Shown here piece after piece: positions 1-12,049 of a DNA stretch of 64,000 nt (its first letter is position 1; each line of letters begins with the position of its first letter). Where the stretch lies: positions 1,714,502-1,778,501 of the forward strand of contig NMRA01000022.1 in the NCBI GenBank assembly GCA_002633005.1, given 5' to 3'. The DNA comes from Phoronis australis (lineage: Eukaryota; Phoronida; Phoronidae). The notes beneath the pieces were generated by a model that worked only from the letters and a program-made list of their open reading frames with translations, was not told the origin of the DNA and made no database searches. The position numbers and the translations under genes were made by a program.

Positions 1-747
1 ACTATCGTGTGTTTTTGTGATGACTTGTCGTGCCCAATAGGCTCTAAACATTCTTTGCTTGCGTCGCTATCTCAGTCCTTTCCCTACTAAGTCAGTGTCT
101 TTTATCTGGGAGTATTCATTATAGTCATAGCTTTTATATACCAGCCAACATTTAACTACAAAGAAGATTCGTTCCCTTTCCAACAGATCGTACGTACCTC
201 ACACTATTCTTAATGCACACAGTTGTACGGTACGCTGCTCTTTTGGATGCAAAAACTCTTCACAACACGTAACGCAAATTTTCATTAGTCACTCTTGACA
301 ATTTGAAAAATTAGCAATGAATAGGCCCATCTCCTCAAACCCGCGACGTCTAATTTATGATCAATAGAATGCTGCCTTATAGAAATACTCTTTGTCTAAA
401 AACGGAAAAGGCGTTGTGATTTTAGCCTCGTTTTAGAAACGTTGATTTGATTCTGGGGATCATATCGGAAAATGTGCATCTACGAAGAGGCTCCTTCTTG
501 CCGTCCGAGGTGGTCCCACAGCACAGCAGCAAAACTGGCGCTGGTGTTCAAAAGTTGGATACAGTTAATGCAGAGAAAGACTTGGAAAAACAAGGCACCA
601 ACAACTGAGACGAGAACCTTCAATGGCGCGAAAGCGAGGTTAAAGAACTGCCTAGCGGATGTTGCGCAGTTCTTCGTAAAATACACGATGCAAGTGCATG
701 TCGCTGTTTAATCTGGGACCGTATATAAGCCCACCCGATGAAACGGC

Positions 748-1190
748 CATGGGCGTTTATTCGGAAAATTTTGCAGAATAAACGCCCATGTGCGTTTATT
801 TGGTGTTACAACTTCTGGTGTCAAGTGTACAGATAGTGGGGAATTCATTTTATTCACAAAATTTCCTCTTAAAAGCCCACTCAACGTCAATTTTTGTATG
901 CGTGCACCGGGGGCATGCATGCGCCAAACGCCGTTTTTTCTTAGTGAAAGGTCCAAATTCTCAAAGTTTGAGCAACCCTATATTTTAGTCTGGGTGCGCG
1001 CAAGTTTTATCACAAATTCAGTTTTGAGGAATATTTATCATTTACATAAACAAACAAGGTGTTGACGAACTATGCATTTATTAACATAAAATTTAAAAAC
1101 ACAGTGGATGTCAAAGTCAGGAAAACTATGACTTTCCGTTTACCCCCCCCCCCCCCTTTTCCGAATAAACGCTCGGGCGTTTATTTGGTG
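748..1190. repeat. MITE-like sequence with palindromic ends
   Basis: At 748-790 a 15-bp perfect inverted repeat (CATGGGCGTTTATTC and its complement) flanks a 13-bp loop. At about 1166-1190 the same words recur as a second palindrome (AATAAACG...CGTTTATT). The block between contains an inverted copy (about 945-1005) of a dispersed repeat that also occurs near 49220 and 51180. It looks like a non-autonomous element with hairpin ends; no target duplication was found. Confidence 0.5.
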
Positions 1191-1229
1191 TTTCGCGAAT
1201 ACACGTTCAACTGAAATTTGTATTTTCAG

Positions 1230-1259
1230 TGTCAATATCAAGTACCGGAAGTACCACAG
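1230..1259 (+). CDS. Ser/Thr-rich mini-exon 1 (30 bp)
   Basis: This is a candidate micro-exon between the acceptor tattttcag and the donor gtacgt. It is phase 1 at both ends and reads SISSTGSTT. With nine full codons it could only be linker; its Ser/Thr content suggests O-glycosylation. Support comes from the matching phase and the two similar mini-exons downstream. The main doubt is that 30-bp exons can arise by chance in a long intron. Confidence 0.4.
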
Positions 1260-1299
1260 GTACGTTTCTGTCAATTTGACGAGTTCTAGCTAAGCTGAA

Positions 1300-2116
1300 T
1301 TACAACGGGGATAATACATTTTTATTAATAGGCCCAGCCTGAGTTGAACGCTCCTCTTTCGTGGACGAAAAAAAGTCATTACATGATTGTCCTCTTTTTC
1401 AAAATGTCAGGTACTCCTGAATTGATTTGCAGAGAGACACAACAATCAAGCATTTGGATCTGCCAGACTCCTGCAAGTGACTGTTAACCGATAGCTGTCT
1501 TTTTTGCAATTTGTGGTTGTCACAGTTTGAACTCAAAATACAAAAATACAGATTTGCCTGCATTGCAATGGTGAATTACATCACAATTACGTCGTGAGCT
1601 GGTCTGAGTCGGTGACAAATACATCTGCATGTCAAGAAGCAGAACAAGTGCTTGGCACATAACGCTGCATCGCTGATAAATACATGTACTATAATACCGG
1701 TAACAGTNTTACAACGGGGATAATACATTTTTATTAATAGGCCCAGCCTGAGTTGAACGCTCCTCTTTCGTGGACGAAAAAAAGTCATTACATGATTGTC
1801 CTCTTTTTCAAAATGTCAGGTACTCCTGAATTGATTTGCAGAGAAACACAACAATCAAGCATTTGGATCTGCCAGACTCCTGCAAGTGACTGTTAACCGA
1901 TAGCTGTCTTTTTTGCAATTTGTGGTTGTCACAGTTTGAACTCAAAATACAAAAATACAGATTTGCCTGCATTGCAATGGTGAATTACATCACAATTACG
2001 TCGTGAGCTGGTCTGAGTCGGTGACAAATACATCTGCATGTCAAGAAGCAGAACAAGTGCTTGGCACATAACGCTGCATCGCTGATAAATACATGTACTA
2101 TAATACCGGTAACAGT
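1300..2116 (+). repeat. 408-bp near-identical tandem duplication split by one N
   Basis: Copies at 1300-1707 and 1709-2116 differ at about one base (gagagacac versus gagaaacac). The base between them is N at 1708. No coding pattern is seen in either copy. Confidence 0.92.
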
Positions 2117-3469
2117 CTGTGCTATTTCAGTGCGTTGAACCTATTACAGGATCTGTCGACATGGTTTAATTGAGAACTGCTTTTAATCTGTGCACGTACC
2201 GGTACTTACAACAAAGACGGCGCCACGAAATTCCATTGCGTTCAATTTGAATTGTTAAATATGTAATAATTGAATGGACAGTCAAGGGGTGGATCCAGGA
2301 TTTTGAGTTGGGAGAGGAGAGCAGGACAGACTATTAACCAAGAACTTACCCGTCTGACATTCGCACCCCCGGCGAACTGCCAAACGGAAATCTAGGGGTC
2401 ATGCCCTCCTCCCTAAATTCGTCACTGCAATCAAACAGAAAGCGCAGGCTTGACTTGCCCACATTTACAAAGTGGGACACGTCCTTGAAATAGTACCATA
2501 TTTTATGAGAGTTCATTAATACTCCTGAACACAACACCTTGAGAAATGTAATCTCTTTGTTTCATGTCTTAGTGCAAATGAGGATACCCACTCGAAGCTC
2601 AGCCGCAACATCATCTGTAAAAGCAGTTGCAGCTGCCTAGTTATTTTCAAGAAATAACTAAACACGTCTTAATTAAAAAGCATCGTTTTCCTTATCCCAA
2701 GATCAAGGCCACGAAACAGGCAGAGGCATGCAAACACCAGAGGGTGGTAATGGAATACATACGGCATTGTTTAGGAACTCTTACCACGCTGCGGAACCTT
2801 TGCCTCTGGGAAGAAATCCTTACCACTCAACACGCGTCGCTAAAGCTCGTACCGTGCTCAAAGAGTTCCGGCCGACAGTGCGTAGCGATTGTGACTAGTT
2901 GAAGTTGCATTTCATCCCTGTTAAACAGTCAATACGAAATTTTTTAACCGATGCGCTTTGTGATTCCCTTAACACGTTCACCCGATTCTGAATCTAATGG
3001 GCTGGATACAGCAACTCAACTAAAGTCATGTGCAATACGTACACTGCGCCATTTTCGAATCCAGTTGTGGAGCATTTCTCATCGCTCATGATTTCAATGT
3101 TCGTCTTGGGAACGGACTTAGAATTATATCATGATAAAAATGACGTGGCACACAATTTTATGAGAACAAAAGATTAAGCTTCTGAGGGTTATTTGTGCGT
3201 GGTAAGTCTTCTTGCGATGCGTGGTAAGTGTTTTGCAGAGTGGTTAGTGTTCAGCTAAGGGTCTCGCTTCGTGGTAATGGTTCTGCGACCCACGGCAAGG
3301 GTTACATTACTACTCTTGTACAACAACATATGAATGTCTTCGAAAGTCGTCTGAATGTATAGTCGTCAATTATTTCACATTGTACCTTATGGTGTTTTTG
3401 TGCTAAAGCACTTACAGGCATGTACCACACCCTACCGTCAAATAAATGTTCAATTAAATTACATTTCAG
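2117..3469. other. Intron without recognisable genes
   Basis: I see no Ig pattern, conserved motif or convincing exon here. At about 3197-3300 the word gtggtaag recurs three to four times at 25-45 bp spacing, a small decayed minisatellite. Confidence 0.5.
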
Positions 3470-3511
3470 CCTCCTTACCAACAACAACTACGATCCTGGG
3501 AAGAAGTACAG
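3470..3511 (+). CDS. Ser/Thr-rich mini-exon 2 (42 bp)
   Basis: The acceptor is acatttcag and the donor is gtaggc, phase 1 at both ends. It reads SLPTTTTILGRST, a Thr-rich linker-like peptide. It has exactly the length of the mini-exon at 5099-5140, and both carry a run of Thr codons, which suggests they are related by duplication. Confidence 0.48.
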
Positions 3512-5098
3512 GTAGGCATGCGCAGGCGTCTTTGTCACGTGGGCTATCAAGATCTGTTTAAGTCAAAAGTTAATCAGCCCCTTGAAAAAACGTCAAACTT
3601 GCGAAAGACGCCATGTTCAACACGAGGCTTTTTGCGACTCTTACTAAAACAGTCTCTCACTTCCAAAATTGTTCCATAGTAAGTTGAAAAGCTTATTTTT
3701 ATACGTGTTCTGAAAGCAACTAAAAATAAGCTAAGTTAATAGCATGTTCTATGCTTTGCTCCTAATTTTCGAGAAATCAGGAAAAGGAGTATTAATGACA
3801 AATGGATGTGTTCAGAGTGATCAATTGATATATCTCAAAGATTTTTGCCCTACGGTGAGACAAAATGGATCACAGATAGGTGAATTGCTGTTTTCGAAAG
3901 ACTGTTTTAGTTTGAAATGTTGCATTTCATTTCTTTTTAAAAACCAAGATGTTGTAATTACGGAATAGGCCTAAATCCTACAATTGTTTCTAAGTGTCAT
4001 GCTGCTTGTGAAGGCTGCTTAGTGCTTTTTCCACAACAACCACTTTCCCTCGTTCTTCATCGCACGTGCCCCAAGCTCGCCGTAAAGCAACCTAATGCTT
4101 TTACGTACGAAACCAATATTTTGGGCAAAGATGGCAGATTATCGCTGTGCAAACATGTTCCGCGCCTGTATTACGTAGAATTATCAGTTAAATTGATTTG
4201 ATGGACCTAAATATTTTTCCTTTCGTCAAAAAAATGGAATGGTAAACTGCCATTGACTTGGAAAGGCCCAATTATGAATAGGTTGGCCAATGCATCTAAT
4301 CCAAAAATCATTTTGTGTCATGGTCTACGCCCCCATTATCTTTCAACGGCCCATAAACTCAGGATAATAATCGCACGTCCGCACCATTTGTTTGCTAAAG
4401 CTCTTAATTTTTTCAAATTCACGTATCCTAGTTTCTGACGTAGTGATTTGGGAAGTGAGTTGTAATCATTGTCTTGAATGACCACGAATCAGTGACGAAC
4501 AAAAATTTTCTTCTGCTCATGTAATTGCGTCACCTCCTGATCAACACAGACCCCAGTTCGAGTGGCTGATTTTAACGTTATCACTGGTCTGAGTAAACGA
4601 ATAACCCTTTTATGCACCCAGGTTTCAATGCACCTGACAAAATAAGTGACTGAAAGTACACTTTTGGGCTTTCTCAAATACGGAAAAATTTAACAATGCC
4701 ATGCCCACCGGAAAAAATAGGATGTTAAAGATCAATAAAAAGTGCGACTTTGGCCCATTTCAATTAAAATAAATTCACTACTGACCCGGTGCAAGAGAAG
4801 AGACCATGTTCTTTCAATCTAGATTCCAGAAATTCAAGTTAAAATATTTCATTACCAACCAGACTTTTGACAATTGAAGGGTACGTGGATTCGCGCCAAG
4901 AATTTAACACTCAACACTCAATATGATCCCTAACAGGTATAAAAGGGCTAAAATCAAAGGCCAGCAGTAACATACAATCTACAGTAATAAACAAATAATG
5001 ATACAAGACAGATGAAACGTGCTGGTGAACAAAAACATTAAACACTCGTAACACTCTGGCCTGACCGTTACTTTACGACAACTTATTTTACATTTCAG

Positions 5099-5140
5099 CA
5101 CCAGTAACAACTACGCCTACAGTTGTGTACAACCCTCCAG
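5099..5140 (+). CDS. Thr/Pro-rich mini-exon 3 (42 bp)
   Basis: The acceptor is catttcag and the donor is gtacaagt, phase 1 at both ends. It reads PVTTTPTVVYNPP. The composition fits a mucin-like or hinge segment just before the first visible Ig exon at 5981. It equals mini-exon 2 in length and phase. Confidence 0.5.
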
Positions 5141-5774
5141 GTACAAGTTATGGAGTCTGATATGTTCCTCGTTTAGTTGACGGTTCTTAAAAGCTAACAC
5201 CGTCAGTGTGCGGTTGTTGTACTAATGCCGATATAAACCATGACCTGCTGTTTAAAAACATCACCGACCCCTCCAATTGAAGGTCTGTACGACCGATCTT
5301 GGTAAGTTGGTCGTAACAAAGTTCATTAACGTGACTGGTAAAGACTGTAGTTAAGTGTAAACAAGAAAAACTATCAACTTGACGCCAGTTGGAAAGTTTC
5401 ACTCATATAAAAAACGCGGCGCCGCGTTGACAATAGCGTGCAGTAACAGATCTTTGCGAGAAATATGAATTCAAACGGCAAGACTCTGTCAGCTGATTTC
5501 CTGCAGGTGGTTAATCAAAAACCTCATAGTCAAACAAAGTGCATAGAAGAGTACATGCTGGGTACAGGCGACCCTAGGTGTGAGACACCTGGCGGAAAAA
5601 AGCACTAAGGTGATCGTAAATAATGAGCTGAGCTTCATTTGAAAGGTTTTTGGGGATTCCTAGACTATTGTTTACTTAAATATGGATTTGTCGCACTGAA
5701 AAGTCGCAAAATATGACGAAGTACTTTTATTTGACGTTGCAGCGACGCTAAGATGACCCATTTGCAACAATCGT

Positions 5775-5822
5775 GTAATTTATTTATTATTTATTTATTT
5801 ATTTTATTATTATTATTAATGT
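5775..5822. repeat. TTAT/TTA microsatellite
   Basis: This is an imperfect run of ttat and tta units just upstream of Ig exon 1. Confidence 0.85.
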
Positions 5823-5980
5823 AATATTTACAATGAGGGTAGCCCCATCACTTCACACTGCTTTCCATGGTCGGGGGCCCTCAGTAACTGTAATGAAGTA
5901 CGCTTCACGATAACCTTAGTTGCGGCACGCCATAAATTAAAGCGGCTTCAGCTTAGTAACCCTTAGCTTGTTGCTTCCAG

Positions 5981-6310
5981 TTGGTCCGTGGTCAGTGAAC
6001 ATAACTGACTTGAGCAACAACTTGACTATACAACGTGGCACAGACCTTTTGCTCGTCTACAACATTCCACGCAGCCTGGATTGCTTTACCAGTGGCGTTT
6101 ACCCGAACGCCACCGTCGATTGGGGGACTTTGAAAGAGCAGGGCGTTAAACGCGAAATTGATTCAGGACCAAATCAGCATAGGAAGTTCGCAAAGAAGTT
6201 GACCGTTACTCCAACGACAGCGCTGCACAATAAGACAGCCACCTGTACTGCAAACAACACTCTCAACAAAACGCTTTCGGCAAGCAGCTGGCTCATTTTT
6301 AAAGTTGCAT
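5981..6310 (+). CDS. Ig-domain exon 1
   Basis: The exon runs from acceptor ttgcttccag to donor gtgagt, phase 1 to phase 1, with 109 full codons. It opens with Gly-Pro, as every Ig exon in this gene does. The presumed disulfide pair is Cys34 and Cys88, with the core Trp at 47, thirteen residues after the first Cys. The motif around the Trp is VYPNATVDW, and the second Cys sits in TATCTANN. Six N-glycosylation sequons are visible (N6, N13, N42, N83, N91, N95). It is about as similar to the 43925 exon as to the triplicated exons (shared YP-x-A-T-x-x-W and the GVKR run). This is an extracellular adhesion or ligand-binding module; no ligand can be named. Confidence 0.85.
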
Positions 6311-6884
6311 GTGAGTAAGATCGTAATTGGTCGCAGACTGAACCTGGACCTACCGTATGTTTGTACAGCGAGCCATGGGTTATGATCAAGAGTGTTTAGA
6401 ATATAAAAAACGACTCTATAAATCACTCAATTATATTACAAAACAAATATAAAATATATTGGATAAAACAAAATTTCAAGCAGTTTTAAAATCCCTAGGA
6501 AATATCAAATCGAAATGAAGCTCAGGATTTGACAACATTTCCACCAAACTTATGGCCGGAATGAACTGGACTACTCCGGTAATTATAAACCCACTCGCTA
6601 CCATCATAAATCAATGTTCTGCAAAAGGTTGTTTTACAAGTGGATTTGAAAATTGCCACGGCTGTGCATTTATACATAGCAATTGAAATAGATGAACATA
6701 ATTTAACTACTACAAGCCTAATCTCTCTAATTCTTGCTTCTCAACATTGTTTGAAAAAATGCCTATGATCTACCTTACTGCCAGCAATCTCTCTCTAATA
6801 TTGAGTTAACGATGTGTTCATATGATAGAAAGATTCCAGGGAAAACGAAAACAAGTTGTTTGATCCTAAGAGAGTTTCGTGGGC

Positions 6885-6957
6885 GGTGCACCATAGGAGG
6901 CTGGGGGGCTATAGCCCCCACTTTTTTCAGTGCTGCGCCACACATGGTTCTGCGTGT
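6885..6957. repeat. Mini-MITE copy, about 70 bp
   Basis: The sequence runs from gtgggcggtgcaccatagga through a ggctatagcccc palindrome to ctgcgccacacatg. It is the same family as the copy at 58834-58899 and two inverted copies near 59163-59290. Confidence 0.65.
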
Positions 6958-7734
6958 GCATGCATACGACCGTTGAGAACGAACAATGCTTTGAGTCGCC
7001 GCACGCCTTTGTAGCTTAGTGTTCACGAACACAGCAAATTGTGGAAGGGGAAAATCGTCGTTCAAATTCTTTGATTTGATAGGTACCTCCGTCGACATTT
7101 CGCTGTTTCGATATCCATTTCTTACTAACGGCTTCATATCAGTCTCTCGGCGCGTGGTGTGTATAATAATGTCGACCTACTTTTAAGTAGGTGAACCCGC
7201 GAGAGTATCCGGTTGATATGGCGAACCCTCGAGGCGTGTAAATTGTTCTCTCCGCTGTGTGACTGCGCTTCATGGCTGACAGTTGACCTATCATAAGCTC
7301 TGCCACTTGCGTAATGTCGACAAACAAACAATAAGTTTTACCCGCCATCGTCTTGTTTGCCGGGTAAAATGCTGCGTTCTGATTGGTCACTTAAGCAGTC
7401 ACTCGAAATCGATAGGTCAAATTAGAACTGCAAGTAAATACGGGCAAGAGAAAACAGCTCAGAAGTACTACAAACGTTACAAATGCTGCTAGTGGCGTAA
7501 CTGGGGGCAGCGGGTCCAGTTCCAAAAAACGAAGTTGATCGGCAACCGAAATGGGTCAAATCCCTGAGAGAAGACATATCGACCATGCGGTATTAATATT
7601 TCCGCCAACTTGGATGACATGATCAAACTTAATACGATATGAAAATACAAGAAGCCAATTAACTTATCGAGATGTGATCTAGAAGGCAACTTACTGTCCT
7701 TGGTCGTATAACAGTAGTAAAATCATTCATTTTA

Positions 7735-7806
7735 TGCATACATATGCATATGCATACATGCATGCATGCATGTACATACAAGCATGCATGTATGTATATA
7801 TATATA
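7735..7806. repeat. ATGC/TA-rich microsatellite
   Basis: A run of catgcatg, tacatgca and tatata words lies 85 bp before the acceptor of Ig exon 2. Confidence 0.9.
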
Positions 7807-7889
7807 TTCCACTGTGCTTTTTCTTTATTATATTTCATCAATTTGTTATATACGTTATTAAACACTACCTCTCCTTCTCCATATTTCAG

Positions 7890-8207
7890 CCGGACCTAGG
7901 GTGGTAACTCTGTACTTCGAAGATTCCGTACAACAAAATAGAAGCGTCCTGTGGAAGATTGCTGGGATAAACGTTACCATTGACTGTCGAACAGATGAGG
8001 TGTACCCAAACGCCACTATGGGCTGGTCCGTATCACAGGTGCAGAGCAATATAAGAGTGAATGGAACAGAGCCCAACCAAGTGTTCTCAATGGCTCTTAC
8101 GTTCGTCACGACTCCACAGCCACGTCAGCGGAGGTACACGTGCTCTGCCAACAACACGCGCGCCCCGTCTCTTTCGACTTGGGCTTTCTTCACACTGAAG
8201 ATACTGT
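7890..8207 (+). CDS. Ig-domain exon 2 (first unit of the triplication)
   Basis: The acceptor is atatttcag and the donor is gtgagt, with 105 full codons. Cys32, Trp45 and Cys84 form the Ig core. Sequons lie at N16, N27, N40, N57 and N87. The last third, from about TFVTTP to the donor, is nearly identical to the next two exons, including the following intron start. The first 65 residues differ from them at many positions, including the strand around Cys32 and the loop at 50-66. It is the most divergent of the three. A cis-linked cassette is the simplest reading; mutually exclusive use is an alternative. Confidence 0.88.
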
Positions 8208-8415
8208 GTGAGTTGACGTAGGTTTAAACATTGTTACTCTTGAATGAATCAGCAAGTACGCCAGAGGTATTCTCACCCTTATAGCTAAGGTTATGTGAAA
8301 ACCCAGAAAAATGTTCCATATCAGCATGTCTTAGAGATTCAAACACAAACCTTTCAGAGACTGTACGTTGTCCATTGCTATCTAGAATCGTTTTAGATTA
8401 TTGTTTTAAAATGTT

Positions 8416-8509
8416 NNNNNNNNNNNNNNNNNNNNNNNNNNNNNNNNNNNNNNNNNNNNNNNNNNNNNNNNNNNNNNNNNNNNNNNNNNNNNNNNNNNNN
8501 NNNNNNNNN
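8416..8509. other. Assembly gap (94 N)
   Basis: There is a run of N next to a poly-G tract inside the intron after Ig exon 2. The paralogous intron copy at about 10176-10200 has only a short sequence here, so the real missing stretch may be small. Confidence 0.98.
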
Positions 8510-9655
8510 AGGGGGGGGGGGGCTATCAAAATTGGTACTTCCATGTACGGATTTGATTAAAGACCAAAATTTTGTCCAAGTTAAGACCAAAATCGGGCTA
8601 AGTAAAAACTGAAGAGGAAAATTCAGGAAAGACCATTTCACTAACTTAAGTCCGATTTTGGTCTTCAGTCTTAACTTAGACAGAAATGAAGACGGGATTT
8701 CACATAGGTGAGCATACAAGCTACGCTTTCACCACCTTTTGCAAATCCACATAACTAAGCGAGGCAGTGTGTGAAATACGGTTTCAAGAATCATCTTGGC
8801 CGTGAAACTCTAAACTGGGGTTTATTTACAACAATTTGGACACAATTGAAATCTCGTTTACGTGCAACGATCCTGTTGTGGGTGGAAAATATTTCACATG
8901 TGCGAGTAAGTCGCAATATATTGTCACTTCAAATCTACGCCACTTTGCCAGGTCTCAAATGGCAAGTAGACTATCTTCAATTTGACATTATTTAGGGATA
9001 TTAGATTGTGAAAATATCAACGGATGCTTTTCCTCAACAGTTAGAAATGATAATCATAAACTTTGGTCACTTAGACAAAAAATCTTCTAAGTCTTAGCTT
9101 AGACCGATTTCTGTCTTAATTTTGGTCTTAAGATGCTTGATGAAACGACCTCAGACATTTTGATCTTGAGTTAACCCGATTTCGGTTTTAGTTACGACAG
9201 AAAAGGTTTCCTGAACTTGGCCGTGTGACCCAATTTATTGGCAGGCTGGCGTTAGTCAAAAAATTCTTCAGATTTATGGTTTCAAGAAATTCTGACAATA
9301 TTTAAACTCCATAATTTCTATGTCATTTGCCCAGCTGCGCTGACTTGTTGATACAGTGCTTGGCGCTTAGCTTGACGCCATAAGTTGCATTTGGGACTGT
9401 TATTGTCTTATTATAAGTCAGAAATAAAATGACACACTGAGGCAAGAATATGTTACGAAAGGTCATGAGTCACTCAGATGCAAGTTAACAACAGTGATGA
9501 AATATTCGCAAACTAGGAAAACAGAACCAGAATACGGCGCATCCCCGTGGGCTGCTCATTCAACGCAGGTGGCGAAGGGTTATAACCCACCCAGTTCAAT
9601 CATTCAGTTTTAGGGTCAGCTATTTGAGAGTCTTCTCACCACCTTCATATTTCAG

Positions 9656-9973
9656 CTGGCCCTACGATACTAACTATTTCCTCCGAAAATTCCTTGATAC
9701 CCAATAACAGCATCCTGTGGAAGATTGCAGGCCTAAATGTCACCGTAGACTGTGAAACGGACAATGTGACCGGAAACGCCAGCATCGCTTGGTCCACAGC
9801 GCAGGGGCAGGGCAATGTAAGAGAAATCGGAACACAACCCAATAAAAGATTTTCAGTAGCTCTTACTTTCGTTACGACTCCACATCCACATCTTCGAAGG
9901 TACACGTGCTCTGCCAACAACACGCGCGCCCCGTCTCTTTCTACTTGGGCTTTCTTCACACTGAAGATACTGT
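9656..9973 (+). CDS. Ig-domain exon 3 (second unit of the triplication)
   Basis: Length is the same as exon 2 (318 bp), with acceptor atatttcag and donor gtgagt. The core residues are Cys32, Trp45 and Cys84. Sequons lie at N16, N27, N36, N40 and N87. It is closest to the exon at 11260: the opening 30 residues are almost the same, and differences cluster around residues 36-66. The intron after it matches the intron after exon 2 over most of its length, so the duplicated unit is exon plus intron. Confidence 0.88.
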
Positions 9974-11259
9974 GTGAGTTGACGTAGGTTTTAACATTAA
10001 TACTTACGAATGAATCAAAAAGTACGCCAGAGGTATTTTCACCCTTATAGCTAAGGTAATGTGAAAACTCAGAAAAATGTTCCATAACATCAGGTCTTAG
10101 AGATTCAAACAAACCTTTCAGATAAGATTCTTCGTCCATTGTTCTCTAGAATCGTTTTAGATTATTGTTTTAAAACGCTCCACTATGGCAGGGGGGTATC
10201 AAATTTGGAACTTCCATGCACGGTTTTGATTAAAGAGCAGAAGTTTTGTCAAAGTTAAGACCGAAATTGGCCTAAGTTAAGACTGAAGACGAAAATTCAA
10301 AAAGACCGTTTCACTAACGTAAAGTCCGTTTTTGGTCTTCAGTCTTAGACAGAAATGAAGACGGGATTTCATATAGGTGAGCATATAAACTACGCTTTCA
10401 CCACCTTTTGTAAATCCACATAACTAAGCGAGGCAGTGTTTGAAATACGGTTTCAAGAATCATCTTGGCCGTGAAACTCTAAATTGGGGTTTATTTACAA
10501 CAATTTGGACCCAATTGAAATCTCGTTTAAGTGCGGAGACCCTGTCGTGGGTGAAAAATATCATTTCACATGTGCAAGTTAGTCACCATATATTGTCTGT
10601 TCGAATCTACGCCACTTTGCCAGGTCTCAAATGGCAAGTAGACTATCTTCAATTTGGCATTATTTAGGGATATTAGATTGTGAAAATATCAACGGACGTT
10701 TTTCCTCAACAGTTAGAAAGGATAATCGTAAACTTTGGTCACTTAGACAAAATATTAAAAGTCCTAGCTCAGACCGATTTCTGTCTTTATTTTGGTCTAA
10801 GAAGTTTGATAAAAAGGCTTTAGACATTTTGGTCTTGAGTTATCCTGATTTCGGTTTAAGTTACGACAGAAAAGGTTTCATGAAACGGGCCGTGTGACCC
10901 AATTAATTGACAGGCTGATGTTAGTCAAATTAAATTCTACAGATTTATGGTTTCAAGAAATTCTGACAATATTTAAGCTTAATAATTTCTAGCCATTTAC
11001 CCAAATGCACTAACTTGTTGATGCAGTTCTTGACGCTTAGTTTGACGCCATAAGTTGCATTTGGGACTGTTATTATCTTATTAGAAGTCAGAAATAGAAT
11101 GACACACTGTGGCAAGAATATGTTACGAAGGGTCATGAGACACTCAGATGCAAGTTAACAGCAATGATGAAATATTCCTAAACCCACTCAGCTATAAGTT
11201 CAATAATTCGATTTTAGGGTCAGTTATTCGAGAGTATTCTTACCACCTTCATATTTCAG

Positions 11260-11577
11260 CTGGCCCTACGATACTGACTATTACCTCTGAAAATTCCTTG
11301 ATACCCAATAACAGCATCATGTGGAAGATGCCAGGCCTTAATGTCACCGTAGACTGTGAAACAGACGACATGTTCGGAAACGCCAGCATCGGCTGGTCCA
11401 GAGCACAAGAGCAGGGCAATGTAAGAGAAATCGGAACAGAACCACATAAAAGATTTTTAGCATCTCTTACGTTCGTCACGACTCCACATCCACATCTTCG
11501 AAGGTACACGTGCTCTGCCAACAACACGCGCGCCCCGTCTCTTTCGACTTGGGCATTCTTCACACTGAAGATACTGT
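11260..11577 (+). CDS. Ig-domain exon 4 (third unit of the triplication)
   Basis: It is 318 bp, with acceptor atatttcag and donor gtgagt. Cys32, Trp45 and Cys84 are conserved; sequons lie at N16, N27, N40 and N87. It differs from exon 3 mainly at residues 21-24, 36-50 and 60-68. The frame stays open upstream into the intron, but the acceptor and its match to its two sisters fix the exon start. The duplication array decays after this exon. Confidence 0.88.
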
Positions 11578-12049
11578 GTGAGTTGACGTAGGTTTTAACA
11601 TTGTTACTCATGAATGAATCAGTGAGTACGGATTAATGCTACGTGAGAACCCAAAATATGTTCCGATTTGGCTAACGTCGGAACATCATATCTTAGAGGT
11701 TCTTAAGCGAAACTTCCAGATATTGCAATGTTCACGATTTATAATTTCAGCGATATTCGCTTGAGCTCTATGCATCTTCTACCGTCTCTCGCAGCGCAAC
11801 AGTAAGAGAAAAAAGAAAACTGATTAAAATGACTGGTACTTATCGTGACTGTTCTTGTCTTAATTATCATAAGTCAGAAATAACACGACTCACTGTAAGA
11901 ATATGTTGCAAAAGGGCACGACCCTCAGATGCAACCCAATAGCAGTGCTGAAATATACACACAAATGTTCTTGGAAAGCAGAGGGAGAGTGCGGAACACC
12001 GCTGTGAGCTGCTTATTCAACACAGGTGGCGAAGGGTCATGACTCATTC

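Larger units (their letters stand above)
7890..11577 (+). repeat. Tandem triplication of an Ig exon with its intron
   Basis: The units start at 7890, 9656 and 11260, so the periods are 1,766 and 1,604 bp. Intron segments match as well as exons; for example, the block starting tgaaatacggtttcaag occurs at 8772 and 10441. A fourth, broken unit follows: intron-like sequence at 11900-12055, then a LINE fragment, then the exon remnant at 12603. The first unit contains the 94-bp N gap, where the sister copy has only a few extra bases beside a G-run. Confidence 0.9.

Noticed and set aside
9645-10139. Long minus-strand reading frame opposite Ig exon 3 (164 codons)
   Set aside because: It is the mirror of the Ig exon and its sisters, with no family pattern; similar frames appear opposite the other Ig exons.
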